From: Syntrophorhabdaceae bacterium
Lineage (GTDB): Bacteria > Desulfobacterota > Syntrophorhabdia > Syntrophorhabdales > Syntrophorhabdaceae
DNA length: 36,664 bases
Direction of reading: 5' to 3'
NCBI GenBank assembly: GCA_035541755.1
Contig: DATKMQ010000180.1
Span: 1-36,664, forward strand
A model generated the notes under the pieces. That model had not been told where the DNA came from. It worked only from the letters and a program-made list of their open reading frames with translations, and did no database searches. A program made the position numbers and the translations under genes. Positions 26,259-33,458 of this stretch are shown in pieces; the stretch's first letter is position 1, and the number at the start of each line of letters is the position of its first letter.

Positions 26259-26680
26259 TACTCTACCTCGGCCGATGTTGATTCCTGACAAGACGAACCC
26301 CCTGCCTTCACGGCTATGGCTTCGATTTCAATCAGTCCTCCCTTGGGAAGCCGAGATACTTCTATAGTGCTTCGGGCCGGTCTATGGTCGCCGAAGAATG
26401 TTTCGTATAGGCTGTTGACCACCGAGAAATCATTCATGTCCTTCAAGAATATCGTCGTTTTAACTACGTTTCTTCTTCCCATTCCTGCGGCGGCGAGGAC
26501 GGCTTCTATGTTTGCGAATACCTGTTTGGCCTCGGCCTCGACGCTACCTTTGACAATTGCTCCCGATAAGTCAAGACCAAGTTGGCCCGATAAGAAGAGA
26601 TACTCACCCCCTGTTGAAAGGACGGCTTGCGAATAGGGACCAACCGGTAGCGGGGCGCTGCCAGTCAAAATTGATTTCAT
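26258..26680 (-). CDS. ridA: RidA family 2-iminopropanoate/2-aminoacrylate deaminase
   Basis: A 140-residue RidA (YjgF/YER057c/UK114) protein. It hydrolyses the reactive enamine/imine released by PLP eliminating enzymes, protecting other PLP enzymes. Seen: PVGPYSQAV, SGQLGLD, VFANIEAVLAAAG and the active-site block RPARSTIEVSRLPKGGLIEIEAIA. Arg103 and Glu120 are at the expected places. The start at 26680 has GGAGGAG close before it. It lies between two enzymes that can produce its substrate, so its presence is functionally coherent. Confidence 0.93.
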   Translation of the reverse strand: MKSILTGSAPLPVGPYSQAVLSTGGEYLFLSGQLGLDLSGAIVKGSVEAEAKQVFANIEAVLAAAGMGRRNVVKTTIFLKDMNDFSVVNSLYETFFGDHRPARSTIEVSRLPKGGLIEIEAIAVKAGGSSCQESTSAEVE

Positions 26681-26712
26681 CGTCTCCTCCATAAGAAATT
26701 ACATCTCCGTTT

Positions 26713-27723
26713 TTAGAGGCCTGCCTTCCACACGTAAGACTCAAATAGTTTCTTGTAGGGAAATATATCGAAGATGCCCCCGGTGTGGATGAAGAGTATG
26801 TTCCGATACACATTGAGCGAACCTTTCTTTATCTCTGTCATTAGCCCATGCATCGCTTTTCCAGTATATACAGGATCTAGGATTATACCCTCCGTACTGG
26901 CAAAATCGGCGATGAATCGAAGCTCATCTCGGCTGCACAATCCGTATCCTTCTCCCACGTATTCATCAATGACCTTGATGTCATCAGGTGAATACGGGAT
27001 ACCAACATTCAAATACGCGGTACTTTCATGGAGTATTTCTTCGATCCTTTTTTTGCATCCTGCTGCATTGTCGCTTACACTGATCCCCAAAATGGTCCTG
27101 TCGTCCTTCAAAACATTCCGTGCAAGGAACAACCCGGAATATGTGCCGGCTGAACCAAGCGCGACGACGATACAGTCAAAATGTAATTCCATTGCATTTT
27201 CCTGATTCACGATCTCTTGAAAGGCCGCGTAATAGCCTAAAGCCCCTATCCCATTGGAGGCCCCTGACGGAATCACGTAAGGCTTCAGGCCTTTGATTTC
27301 CATTTCTTTCTTTATATCTTTCATTATCCCGCCGATTCTCAGATTATATTCGGCGGGTGCCACAAATCTAATTTCAGCGCCTAACAATTTGTCCAGCAAC
27401 AAGTTTCCGTCGTACTCGCTGACAGGATCGCCCCGCAATACAACGCAGACCTTGAGCCCCATCTTTACACTAGCCGCCACGGTTGCCCTGCAGTGATTAG
27501 ATTGTATCGCCCCGCAGGTAATGAGAGAGTCACATCCGAGGGCAAGAGCTTCCTTCAACGTGTATTCCAATTTTCTAATTTTATTTCCGGAGGTTTCCAT
27601 CCCGGTCTCGTCATCTCTTTTAATGTAGAGGACGGGACTGTCAGTATTATCCAGTGTTGCGCTAAGTTTTTCTATTCTTGTCGGTAAATTTGCTAAAGTG
27701 ATTTTATCGGGAAGGTGGACCAT
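26713..27723 (-). CDS. dcyD: D-cysteine desulfhydrase / ACC deaminase family PLP enzyme
   Basis: A 336-residue fold-type II PLP enzyme. Seen: LPTRIEKL, YIKRDDETGMETSGNKIRKLEY (Lys48, likely PLP lysine), TCGAIQSNHCRATVAAS, GASNGIGALGYYAAFQEI, ALGSAGTYSGL, EGIILDPVYTGKAMHGL and FIHTGG. D-cysteine desulfhydrase yields pyruvate, sulfide and ammonia; ACC deaminase is the close alternative. The C-S lyase and RidA neighbours favour D-cysteine or a related D-amino acid. The start overlaps the gntR stop by one base (TGATG). The gene symbol is tentative. Confidence 0.85.
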   Translation of the reverse strand: MVHLPDKITLANLPTRIEKLSATLDNTDSPVLYIKRDDETGMETSGNKIRKLEYTLKEALALGCDSLITCGAIQSNHCRATVAASVKMGLKVCVVLRGDPVSEYDGNLLLDKLLGAEIRFVAPAEYNLRIGGIMKDIKKEMEIKGLKPYVIPSGASNGIGALGYYAAFQEIVNQENAMELHFDCIVVALGSAGTYSGLFLARNVLKDDRTILGISVSDNAAGCKKRIEEILHESTAYLNVGIPYSPDDIKVIDEYVGEGYGLCSRDELRFIADFASTEGIILDPVYTGKAMHGLMTEIKKGSLNVYRNILFIHTGGIFDIFPYKKLFESYVWKAGL

Positions 27724-28379
27724 CAGAAGAATTCCTTTCTGAGATGGTCCACGGTATATTTCATATGCTCAGTCATGAATTCGCCCGCTGCCTCACTGTC
27801 TTTAGCTTTCACCGCACCGTAGATCTTGCCCCATTGTCCAACAATTGCCGGTACAGATATTTCTTCTCTGAAGGAAGAAGAATATATGCGAGTACAAATG
27901 AGTCGAAGCCTGTCAAGCTCAGCAGTCAGGATCCCGTTGTGAGCTGCCTCGGAAATATGATCATGGCACCGCTTGTCCAGCCTTGAGCGGAGCAGAATAG
28001 AACCATTGTTTCTTATGACGTCTTCCCCTTCTTTGATCAACGACTCGAAACTGTGTAATTGTTCGGGCTTTATTCTTTCCGCGGCCAATCGGGCGGCCAA
28101 GGGCTCTAGAACACATCTGACTTCAAGCGCATCCCTCACCTCATGCAAATTCACCTGGGACACGTAGGTCCCGAAACGAGGTACTACTTCAACCAATCTT
28201 AATTCTTCGAGCTTCTTAATGGCTTCTCGGAAAGGGGTTCGGCTTACGGAAAATTCATCACATATTTCCTTTTCGGACAGCATGGTTTTGGGCGGATACT
28301 TTCCTGAAACTATCCTGTCTTTTAACGCCTGACAAACCTTTTCTGATAAGGCGATAGTCTTGTTATCTGTTAATATCAT
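27723..28379 (-). CDS. GntR-family (FadR/FCD) transcriptional regulator
   Basis: A 218-residue regulator. The N-terminal winged helix is seen in LSEKVCQALKDRIVSGKYPPKTMLSEKEICDEFSVSRTPFREAIKKLEELRLVEVVPRFGTYV. The C-terminal FCD ligand domain has DALEVRCVLEPLAARLAAERI, DKRCHDHISEAAHNGIL and HMKYTVDHL, which contain the Asp and His residues that usually hold a metal. The start at 28379 has GAGGTATT upstream. It heads the operon of C-S lyase and transporter genes and probably regulates it through the inverted repeat at 28395-28412. Confidence 0.93.
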   Translation of the reverse strand: MILTDNKTIALSEKVCQALKDRIVSGKYPPKTMLSEKEICDEFSVSRTPFREAIKKLEELRLVEVVPRFGTYVSQVNLHEVRDALEVRCVLEPLAARLAAERIKPEQLHSFESLIKEGEDVIRNNGSILLRSRLDKRCHDHISEAAHNGILTAELDRLRLICTRIYSSSFREEISVPAIVGQWGKIYGAVKAKDSEAAGEFMTEHMKYTVDHLRKEFF

Positions 28380-28394
28380 TGTTAAATACCTCAA

Positions 28395-28412
28395 GTATGA
28401 TTAGTAACATAC
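28395..28412. promoter_or_regulatory. Probable GntR operator
   Basis: Arms GTATG and CATAC enclose 8 bp. The element lies between the -10 and the gntR start codon, a good place for autorepression by the protein encoded just downstream. Confidence 0.55.
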
Positions 28413-28420
28413 CAGTGATT

Positions 28421-28448
28421 ATTATATAATATGAAACAGGTTTGTCAA
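28421..28448 (-). promoter_or_regulatory. Consensus sigma-70 promoter of the gntR/dcyD/ridA/patB/opp operon
   Basis: On the minus strand TTGACA (28448-28443) and TATAAT (28426-28421) are both perfect hexamers, with a 16-bp spacer. This is the strongest promoter seen in the window. Because the next nine genes are closely spaced or overlapping, it probably drives all of them under GntR control. Confidence 0.8.
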
Positions 28449-28498
28449 CACATTTCTTGATCTTTGCAGATTTATTTTGATTGCGAGAGAGACTGATA

Positions 28499-28521
28499 TT
28501 TTGGGTACTTCGCACCCAAAA
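28499..28521. terminator. Hairpin with flanking A/T tracts, possible bidirectional terminator
   Basis: TTTTGGGT and ACCCAAAA form an 8-bp stem with loop ACTTCGC. On the plus strand it is followed by more A, and on the minus strand by AATATC, so the U-tract is poor. It may insulate the gntR promoter from the cupin gene. Confidence 0.35.
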
Positions 28522-28657
28522 AAGAGCTCGACAAACAGATGAAAAGGACCCATAGAGCCGGAAAGCCCCGAAGCCTGCTGACGCACTTCGTATTCCGTCA
28601 GGTGGATTTCATTGTGTTAAACAAATCCCTGTGAAGATCATCATTAGAACTTCTAAT

Positions 28658-28686
28658 TTGACGCTAGTTAATCGGTGCGCTAAATA
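28658..28686 (+). promoter_or_regulatory. Possible promoter of the cupin pseudogene
   Basis: TTGACG and TAAATA are 17 bp apart. The -35 matches five of six bases and the -10 three. It sits 65 bp before the ATG at 28752. Confidence 0.35.
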
Positions 28687-28751
28687 TAAAGCAAGGTTGA
28701 AGCAAGTTTTTGCAATACAGGTCGTATACGAGTAGAAGGAGGTTGCGGAAA

Positions 28752-29182
28752 ATGGATAATACTAAAGTATATCTTATAGGAACCTTTTGGCAAAGCTGCC
28801 TACCTTGAGATCCAGGTACCGGTGGTAAGCGTGCGATGCAAGAATGCCGTGGCCCCGTGGGGTGGAGTGCCTTTTAACATGACTATGGAACTATTTCTTC
28901 GCCGGTCTCCATGGGGGGCACGGCTACACACATGATTTTGAGGAGTTCCTGTGTTTCTTCGGGTCTGATCCCATGAGCTGTCACGATTTCCATGCGGAAG
29001 CATACATTATTCTGGGGGAGGAGGGAGAAAAGTACATTATCGACAGGCCTTCGGTTATCTCTATCCCGCCGGGACTGGAGCATCGCCCGCTGGTCTTTAC
29101 AGGGGTGGATAAGCCAGTGGTGTTTGGCTTTGTTCAGTTCTCTCCTTACTTTATAGCTAATAAAAAACCTGAAGATTTATGA
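28752..29182 (+). pseudogene. Cupin-domain protein gene with two apparent frameshifts
   Basis: Three reading frames joined in order give a continuous cupin-like protein of about 143 residues. The start MDNTKVYLIG (ATG at 28752, strong AGAAGGAGG upstream) is in frame 1. EPFGKAAYLEIQVPVV...CKNAVAPWGGVPFNMTMEL (about 28780-28893) is shifted by one base. FFAGLHGGHGYTHDFEEFLCFFGSDPM...EAYIILGEEGEKYIIDRPSVISIPPGLEHRPLVF (to the stop at 29180-29182) is shifted by one more. The Gly-His-rich stretch and the PPGLEHRP motif fit a cupin barrel. The intact text between the shifts suggests recent decay or sequencing error. It is the only plus-strand gene in the window. Confidence 0.7.
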
Positions 29183-29266
29183 CAGAGGCGCTCGGAAAGA
29201 ATCATGACATTCAATAGCTCTTTCCCGGCGGCCGAATATCGGAAATGGTTGTTTCAAATCGCGGTG

Positions 29267-29292
29267 CGCTTATGTAAGAAAATTCATAAGCG
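29267..29292. terminator. 8-bp hairpin between the convergent cupin and marR-type genes
   Basis: CGCTTATG and CATAAGCG are perfect arms around a 10-nt A/T-rich loop. The element sits between the 3' ends of two convergent genes, where a bidirectional terminator is expected, but no T-run follows on either strand. Confidence 0.4.
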
Positions 29293-29316
29293 GGTCACAT
29301 GCTTTTCTCGACCCCG

Positions 29317-29811
29317 TCACGCTCGACGGGAAACCTTGAGAGGTCTCAGTTTCACCTCTGTTCTTATTCCAAGCTCCTTCCGCGCTTCGTCGAGGAGTAT
29401 ATGAAGAGATTCTTTCAACTCTTCGCGTTGTTTCTCAGAAAGAGACGAAAAAATCTTACGTGGTCCCGCCAATTGTTTCGTCTGGCGGTACAGGGCCTCC
29501 CCCTGCTTCGTCAGCGCCACTCTGATGCCGTTTTTTCGATCAGGCTCATCAATCTTTTCTATTAATCCTGCTTTCTCCATTCTTTCCAGGAGCCCGTGAA
29601 TGGAGTGTTGCTTTCGAAAAAGCCAGCGTGACAACTCTAGAGCCCGCGCGCTTCCACCTAAATCACTGATGATATGCAGGGTCGCAGAAGTTTCGGGAGT
29701 TATACCAAATTTACGCAGTTCTTTCCGCCTCGCTTTTTGTATGGTTTCCTCGGTCCTGCGTAGGAGCAACCGAAGATCAATTAATTCATTAGCATCTATA
29801 AGATTCTTCAT
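29317..29811 (-). CDS. MarR-family transcriptional regulator
   Basis: A 164-residue winged-helix regulator. Seen: SATLHIISDLGGSARALELSRWLFRKQHSIHGLLERMEKAGLIEKIDEPDRKNGIRVALTKQGEALY, with recognition helix, wing (EPDRKNGIRVALT) and the following long helix. The start at 29811 (MKNLIDAN) is chosen because AGGGAG precedes it and because the promoter found at about 29908 would put the longer ATG (29904) almost at the transcription start. It has its own promoter with a palindromic operator, so autoregulation is likely. Targets may include the neighbouring cluster. Confidence 0.88.
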   Translation of the reverse strand: MKNLIDANELIDLRLLLRRTEETIQKARRKELRKFGITPETSATLHIISDLGGSARALELSRWLFRKQHSIHGLLERMEKAGLIEKIDEPDRKNGIRVALTKQGEALYRQTKQLAGPRKIFSSLSEKQREELKESLHILLDEARKELGIRTEVKLRPLKVSRRA

Positions 29812-29907
29812 GTCTTCACTCCCTTTTCCCAACCAAACGCGTGCGGAGATCTTTTCACACTCGTTTAAGATTTTCCGGCAAAATTGGCGACCCTTATCGC
29901 TCAACCA

Positions 29908-29926
29908 ATTATAGAGCGACTATAAT
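29908..29926 (-). promoter_or_regulatory. MarR-type operator overlapping a TATAAT -10 element
   Basis: ATTATAG and CTATAAT form a perfect 7-bp inverted repeat with a 5-bp centre. The minus-strand TATAAT (29913-29908) inside it is a perfect -10; the -35 is poor (near TTTACT). A dimeric MarR protein bound here would block RNA polymerase. The marR-type gene begins about 97 bp downstream. Confidence 0.6.
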
Positions 29927-30042
29927 CGTAAAGTAAATACCTAAAAGTCAGAACACCAACGTCTGTCGTTTCGTCGGAAATGGTATCCTCTACGATATCA
30001 ATACCGCCCTTTTCTCTTATCGACACATGTTGCAAGGATAGC

Positions 30043-30987
30043 TCACTCCTCCCAACCCGAAAGAACACCAAAGGGCTCCATATCGAGGATGGCAATAATT
30101 TGCTGAATCTTGCCATCATAAATCTTGAATAACTCCGAAATCAATACCGATTTTGGCGGTCGCTCCACTGTAGGCGCATCAGGAGGATAATAGCCAGGAG
30201 GCGTGTCGAGAAAAACATGGCAGACAACAATTCCGCGTTCTTCGTCAACGAGCAGGTAGCGGCGATTACGCACCACCTTGATCCAAGGGAACTTGTCCGG
30301 CGTCCGGTCGCAACCGGCCGGGTCCGGCATACCGGGTGTGCGCGTCGTACAGACACCTTGTTCGTATCGATCACTCTTGGGGTCCGCAAGAACGACGCTG
30401 CTGTCGTGCATTTCAAGGCCCTCCCAGTAGCTGTGGGCTATAGCTACCATATCATCCCTTGATGAACGCCTCGCTGGCTCCACTACCGTGTTGAGCGGCG
30501 GCATCAATTGAGACATGGCCTGAGGTTTCCACAATGCCGGCTTCCCGGCTTTAAGACACTCCGCTACATCGAGACCTTCTTCCCAACCTTCCGGCTTGTG
30601 GCCTACAATCATCTCGATACCGGTGATCTGTTTCTTCTCGACCCTGACTGCCAGTGCTAATATTCCCGTCTCTTTGCCCGTCTTTCCCGTCTCCTCCATA
30701 ATGCCATAAAGAATTCCGTATCCACTTATCGGATCCGCAAAAATCTCTTCCGAGCTTATGGAAGAAAGTGTTTTCCAAAGGCTCTCCCCTAATCCCACGG
30801 CCTTACCGTTATATGTGATCTTCACGTTCGAGCCAAGGGGCAACCAGGAGGGGTTATGCGTCTTGAATGTACCCACAACGGCCTTGACCGTATAAATCAG
30901 GTATTGGCGATCGCTTATAGATGAACTACTCTCCATCGCTATGGGAGCAAGCGGTGCAGGCCTTACCTTAGGTGACAATGCGATCAT
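30043..30987 (-). CDS. Protein of unknown function, 314 residues
   Basis: Not recognised with confidence. There is no signal peptide or membrane segment. The first half has FKTHNPSWLPLGSNVKITYNGKAVGLGESLW. The second half has ARRSSRDDMVAIAHSYWEGLEMHDSSVV and VRNRRYLLVDEERGIVVCHVFLD. This second pattern resembles the NTF2/SnoaL-like fold and proteins of the DUF8021 type, but that is a weak recollection. The start at 30987 is chosen because AGGAGGG lies 6 bp upstream; the frame is open to 31113 without a better site. The start overlaps the stop of a 19-codon leader (ATGA). Neighbours are an SGNH-fold gene upstream and a MarR gene downstream. Confidence 0.7.
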   Translation of the reverse strand: MIALSPKVRPAPLAPIAMESSSSISDRQYLIYTVKAVVGTFKTHNPSWLPLGSNVKITYNGKAVGLGESLWKTLSSISSEEIFADPISGYGILYGIMEETGKTGKETGILALAVRVEKKQITGIEMIVGHKPEGWEEGLDVAECLKAGKPALWKPQAMSQLMPPLNTVVEPARRSSRDDMVAIAHSYWEGLEMHDSSVVLADPKSDRYEQGVCTTRTPGMPDPAGCDRTPDKFPWIKVVRNRRYLLVDEERGIVVCHVFLDTPPGYYPPDAPTVERPPKSVLISELFKIYDGKIQQIIAILDMEPFGVLSGWEE

Positions 30988-31043
30988 ATCGACCCTCCTG
31001 CCTGAAGAGTTTTTTTGCTCCACCTCTCTTGACATTCCACCAT
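30984..31043 (-). CDS. 19-codon leader ORF translationally coupled to the unknown gene
   Basis: The frame MVECQERWSKKTLQAGGSI has one of the best ribosome binding sites in the window (AAGGAGG, 6 bp spacing). Its stop overlaps the next start as ATGA. It matches no family that I recognise. It could be a coupling or attenuating leader, a real microprotein, or the remains of an older N-terminus. Confidence 0.5.
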   Translation of the reverse strand: MVECQERWSKKTLQAGGSI

Positions 31044-31162
31044 ACGAAACCTCCTTTTTCGTATACTTGCCTAACAAGTTGCTCTTTCCGGTAAAGTATG
31101 CAGACTGCGCCAACGAAACCTTTGCTCGGTGTCCCCTGCGGACTCACCAATCTTCGATAGTG

Positions 31163-32374
31163 TTAGGAATCACTTGTCGCATTGCGATCGACCAATTCCA
31201 TGAGTTCGCCCTTCAGTACGTCCATTGCGGCCTTGGCCATCATTTCAACGCCCGCCTCGGTCGGAGCATGTTTATAATTATCGGGATCATATCCCGCTGG
31301 CGGTACCCTGTTTGGATCAAAGGGATCCCGCACGACAGCGTCGAAGTCAATCACTCTATCGAAGACCCCGCTTTCCCGTATCCAGTTATTTACCGTATCC
31401 CGAGTATCCAGCTTCTGCGGGGTAACCCTCCCCTCAAACGTACCGCCTTTGTATATTTGCAGCGTACCGCCGATAACCCTGAGATTATGGGCCCGAGCCC
31501 GATCTACAATCTGTCTCAGCGCCACAATGATCTGATCGGATGTCCGCATCTGGTCCGCAGGGACCAAAATGAAACCTTTTTCTCTCATGCCGGGCAGAGA
31601 TATATCGTTGTGCCCAATAAAGATCAACACATGGGTAGCTCCGCACACGGTGAGCACGTCTCGATCAAAACGCGCTATACCGCTCGACCACTGGTGCAGG
31701 CCCGTCTCACCGGGTTTCCCAAACGTGAGTGAACCGGCGTACCCGGACTGGTTCACCACCGCGAATCTGCCTTGACTTTCTTTTATGATCAAATCGGGCC
31801 AATTCGCTGACCTCGTATCGCCGAAGATAACAAGTACTGCTGGTTTGTTTGTCGAATAGACCTCGACACTGCTTACGATTGTCGGCTCAATTCTTGCTTC
31901 TTCCAGCGCACCGGGATCACCAGTGTGATTCCCTTCCGACAAATAACAGGCATTCAGAGAAGGCAGAACCTGGCTCTGGCCATCCGGGTCAACCGCCCTG
32001 TGATAGCCTGCCGTCACAGCTGGTTCTGGAAAGTAGATGCTGATATCTAACTCGGCCATGGGAGGCACTTTGAGTTCAACAGGATCACTAAGTATAGGGG
32101 CACCGGGATAGATTGTGGCTGTGGGAAATCCACCAAACGTGAGCGAATGCGAGGCACCGTCAGGCCCAACGCGTAGTGAAGCTGCCCCAAACTTAATGGG
32201 CGCGATCCCCCATTCATTGGAGAATCTTACACGCACTTTGGTTCCTCCAGCACTTATCACCACCCGATGGCGCAGGGTTTGCTTATTTACCACCAGTGAA
32301 GGTTCTGGCGCTTTTTCGAGCATCGCAGACCAAGTCGTTATCCAACCCTCTCCTCTACTTTTTGGTTTACACAT
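31163..32374 (-). CDS. SGNH/GDSL-hydrolase-like protein with Thr at the nucleophile position
   Basis: A 403-residue protein. An N-terminal beta-rich domain (WITTWSAMLEK, LRHRVVISAGGTKVRVRFSNEWG, GASLRVG-like) matches the lectin-like part of SGNH hydrolases that begin W-x-x-T-W. The hydrolase part has block I VLVIFGDTRSANWPD, block III IFIGHNDIS and block V DNYKHAPTEAG. In block I the GDS serine is Thr187 and the usual TDG is missing. Asn256 of block III and His369 of block V are present. No signal peptide is seen, unusual for this group. The start at 32374 has AGGGGGT 10 bp upstream; a GTG at 32443 with GAGG is an alternative. It lies after the thioredoxin reductase-like gene. Confidence 0.75.
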   Translation of the reverse strand: MCKPKSRGEGWITTWSAMLEKAPEPSLVVNKQTLRHRVVISAGGTKVRVRFSNEWGIAPIKFGAASLRVGPDGASHSLTFGGFPTATIYPGAPILSDPVELKVPPMAELDISIYFPEPAVTAGYHRAVDPDGQSQVLPSLNACYLSEGNHTGDPGALEEARIEPTIVSSVEVYSTNKPAVLVIFGDTRSANWPDLIIKESQGRFAVVNQSGYAGSLTFGKPGETGLHQWSSGIARFDRDVLTVCGATHVLIFIGHNDISLPGMREKGFILVPADQMRTSDQIIVALRQIVDRARAHNLRVIGGTLQIYKGGTFEGRVTPQKLDTRDTVNNWIRESGVFDRVIDFDAVVRDPFDPNRVPPAGYDPDNYKHAPTEAGVEMMAKAAMDVLKGELMELVDRNATSDS

Positions 32375-32499
32375 GATCTCTGTTACCCCCTGCAGGAGCC
32401 GCCTAATGGCGCTAATCTTTATCCTGTTTTGCGAGCTCTTCACACGACCTCACGCTACGCCTTCAGAAAACACCCGTTTTTGGTCTGTGTTCCAACAGA

Positions 32500-33429
32500 T
32501 CAACACCAGTTGCACTCCGTTATATACTTACAAGCCTCTATGGCTGCTGTAGCGCCATCACCGACTGCTGCGGCTACCTGCATAGCTGATTGGTGACGTA
32601 TGTCTCCCGCGGCGAAAACCCCGGGGATACGGGTACCCATTTTGTAATTCACGAGAACACTTCCGGCCTTGTCCAATTCAACAGTCGCTTTGAGGTAATC
32701 AGTATTTGGCTCCATCCCGATCCAGACGAGCAAACCGTCAACCACCACCTGGGTCCTCCGCGCAGTATGAGCATCAACGAGCCATAGACTCCTGACCCGA
32801 TCATCACCGAGAATAGCCTCAATCCTAGTACTCAGTCGTATTTCTATTTTTGGATGCGCAAACGCGCGTTCTTGTAGGAGTTTTGTAGCGCCACTGCGAT
32901 CCATCGCCTCAATCACAATAACTTTTTTCACATAGCCCGCCAGATAGAGCGCTTCGGTCAGGCCGGAATCCCCGCTTCCCGCTACCGCTACAACCTGGTT
33001 GGCGAAGCCAGGACCATCACAGGTTGCACAGTAAAAGACTCCTCGTCCGGAAAACTCCTCCTCCCCCGGAACATGCAATTTCTTGTTGCGGGCTCCACCG
33101 GCTATAATAACTGCTTTGACAGCGTACTCCTCCTGCAGTGTCCTCACTATCCTGCGATCTCTCTCTATAGCAATCGAGGTAGCGGTATCAAATTCGAGAT
33201 CAGCACCATAGGCTGTCGCATGTTCGAACATCCTTGTGCCCAAATCGGCGCCCGATATTCCTTCAGGGTAACTCGGGTAGTTTTCGATCTTCTCCCTGTC
33301 AGGCAGTTTTCCTCCGATTGTTTCTCTGTCCAGAAGCAGTGTCCGCAATCTATTGCGGCTCGTGTAGATACCGGCGGTTAACCCTGCCGGACCAGCACCG
33401 ATAATAACGACGTCATAATTTTCGTTCAT
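32500..33429 (-). CDS. trxB: Thioredoxin reductase-like FAD/NAD(P) disulfide oxidoreductase
   Basis: A 309-residue flavoprotein. FAD site GAGPAGLTAG (11-20), redox-active C134-x2-C137 in FYCATCDGPGF, NAD(P) site GSGDSG (151-156), and C-terminal FAADIRH followed by QVAAAVGDGATAAIEA. Length and CxxC spacing fit low-molecular-weight thioredoxin reductase. AAAGGAAAG lies upstream. It is 29 bp after the UGSC partner gene, in line with the selenoprotein, so it may reduce the Sec/Cys pair of that protein either directly or through a thioredoxin. The housekeeping enzyme may be encoded elsewhere. Confidence 0.9.
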   Translation of the reverse strand: MNENYDVVIIGAGPAGLTAGIYTSRNRLRTLLLDRETIGGKLPDREKIENYPSYPEGISGADLGTRMFEHATAYGADLEFDTATSIAIERDRRIVRTLQEEYAVKAVIIAGGARNKKLHVPGEEEFSGRGVFYCATCDGPGFANQVVAVAGSGDSGLTEALYLAGYVKKVIVIEAMDRSGATKLLQERAFAHPKIEIRLSTRIEAILGDDRVRSLWLVDAHTARRTQVVVDGLLVWIGMEPNTDYLKATVELDKAGSVLVNYKMGTRIPGVFAAGDIRHQSAMQVAAAVGDGATAAIEACKYITECNWC

Positions 33430-33458
33430 AACTTTCCTTTCGATCGCACATGTCCGTG

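Larger units (their letters stand above)
28380..28751. other. Divergent intergenic region between gntR and the cupin pseudogene
   Basis: It contains the GntR operator and promoter on the minus strand. It also holds an 8-bp stem (TTTTGGGT and ACCCAAAA, 28499-28521) and a possible plus-strand promoter for the cupin gene (TTGACG at 28658, TAAATA at 28681, 17-bp spacing). A strong AGAAGGAGG lies before 28752. No further gene was seen. Confidence 0.6.

Noticed and set aside
30941-31732. Plus-strand open frame of 263 codons
   Set aside because: It lies antisense to the SGNH-like and unknown genes, which have recognisable motifs or good start sites; it has no family features.
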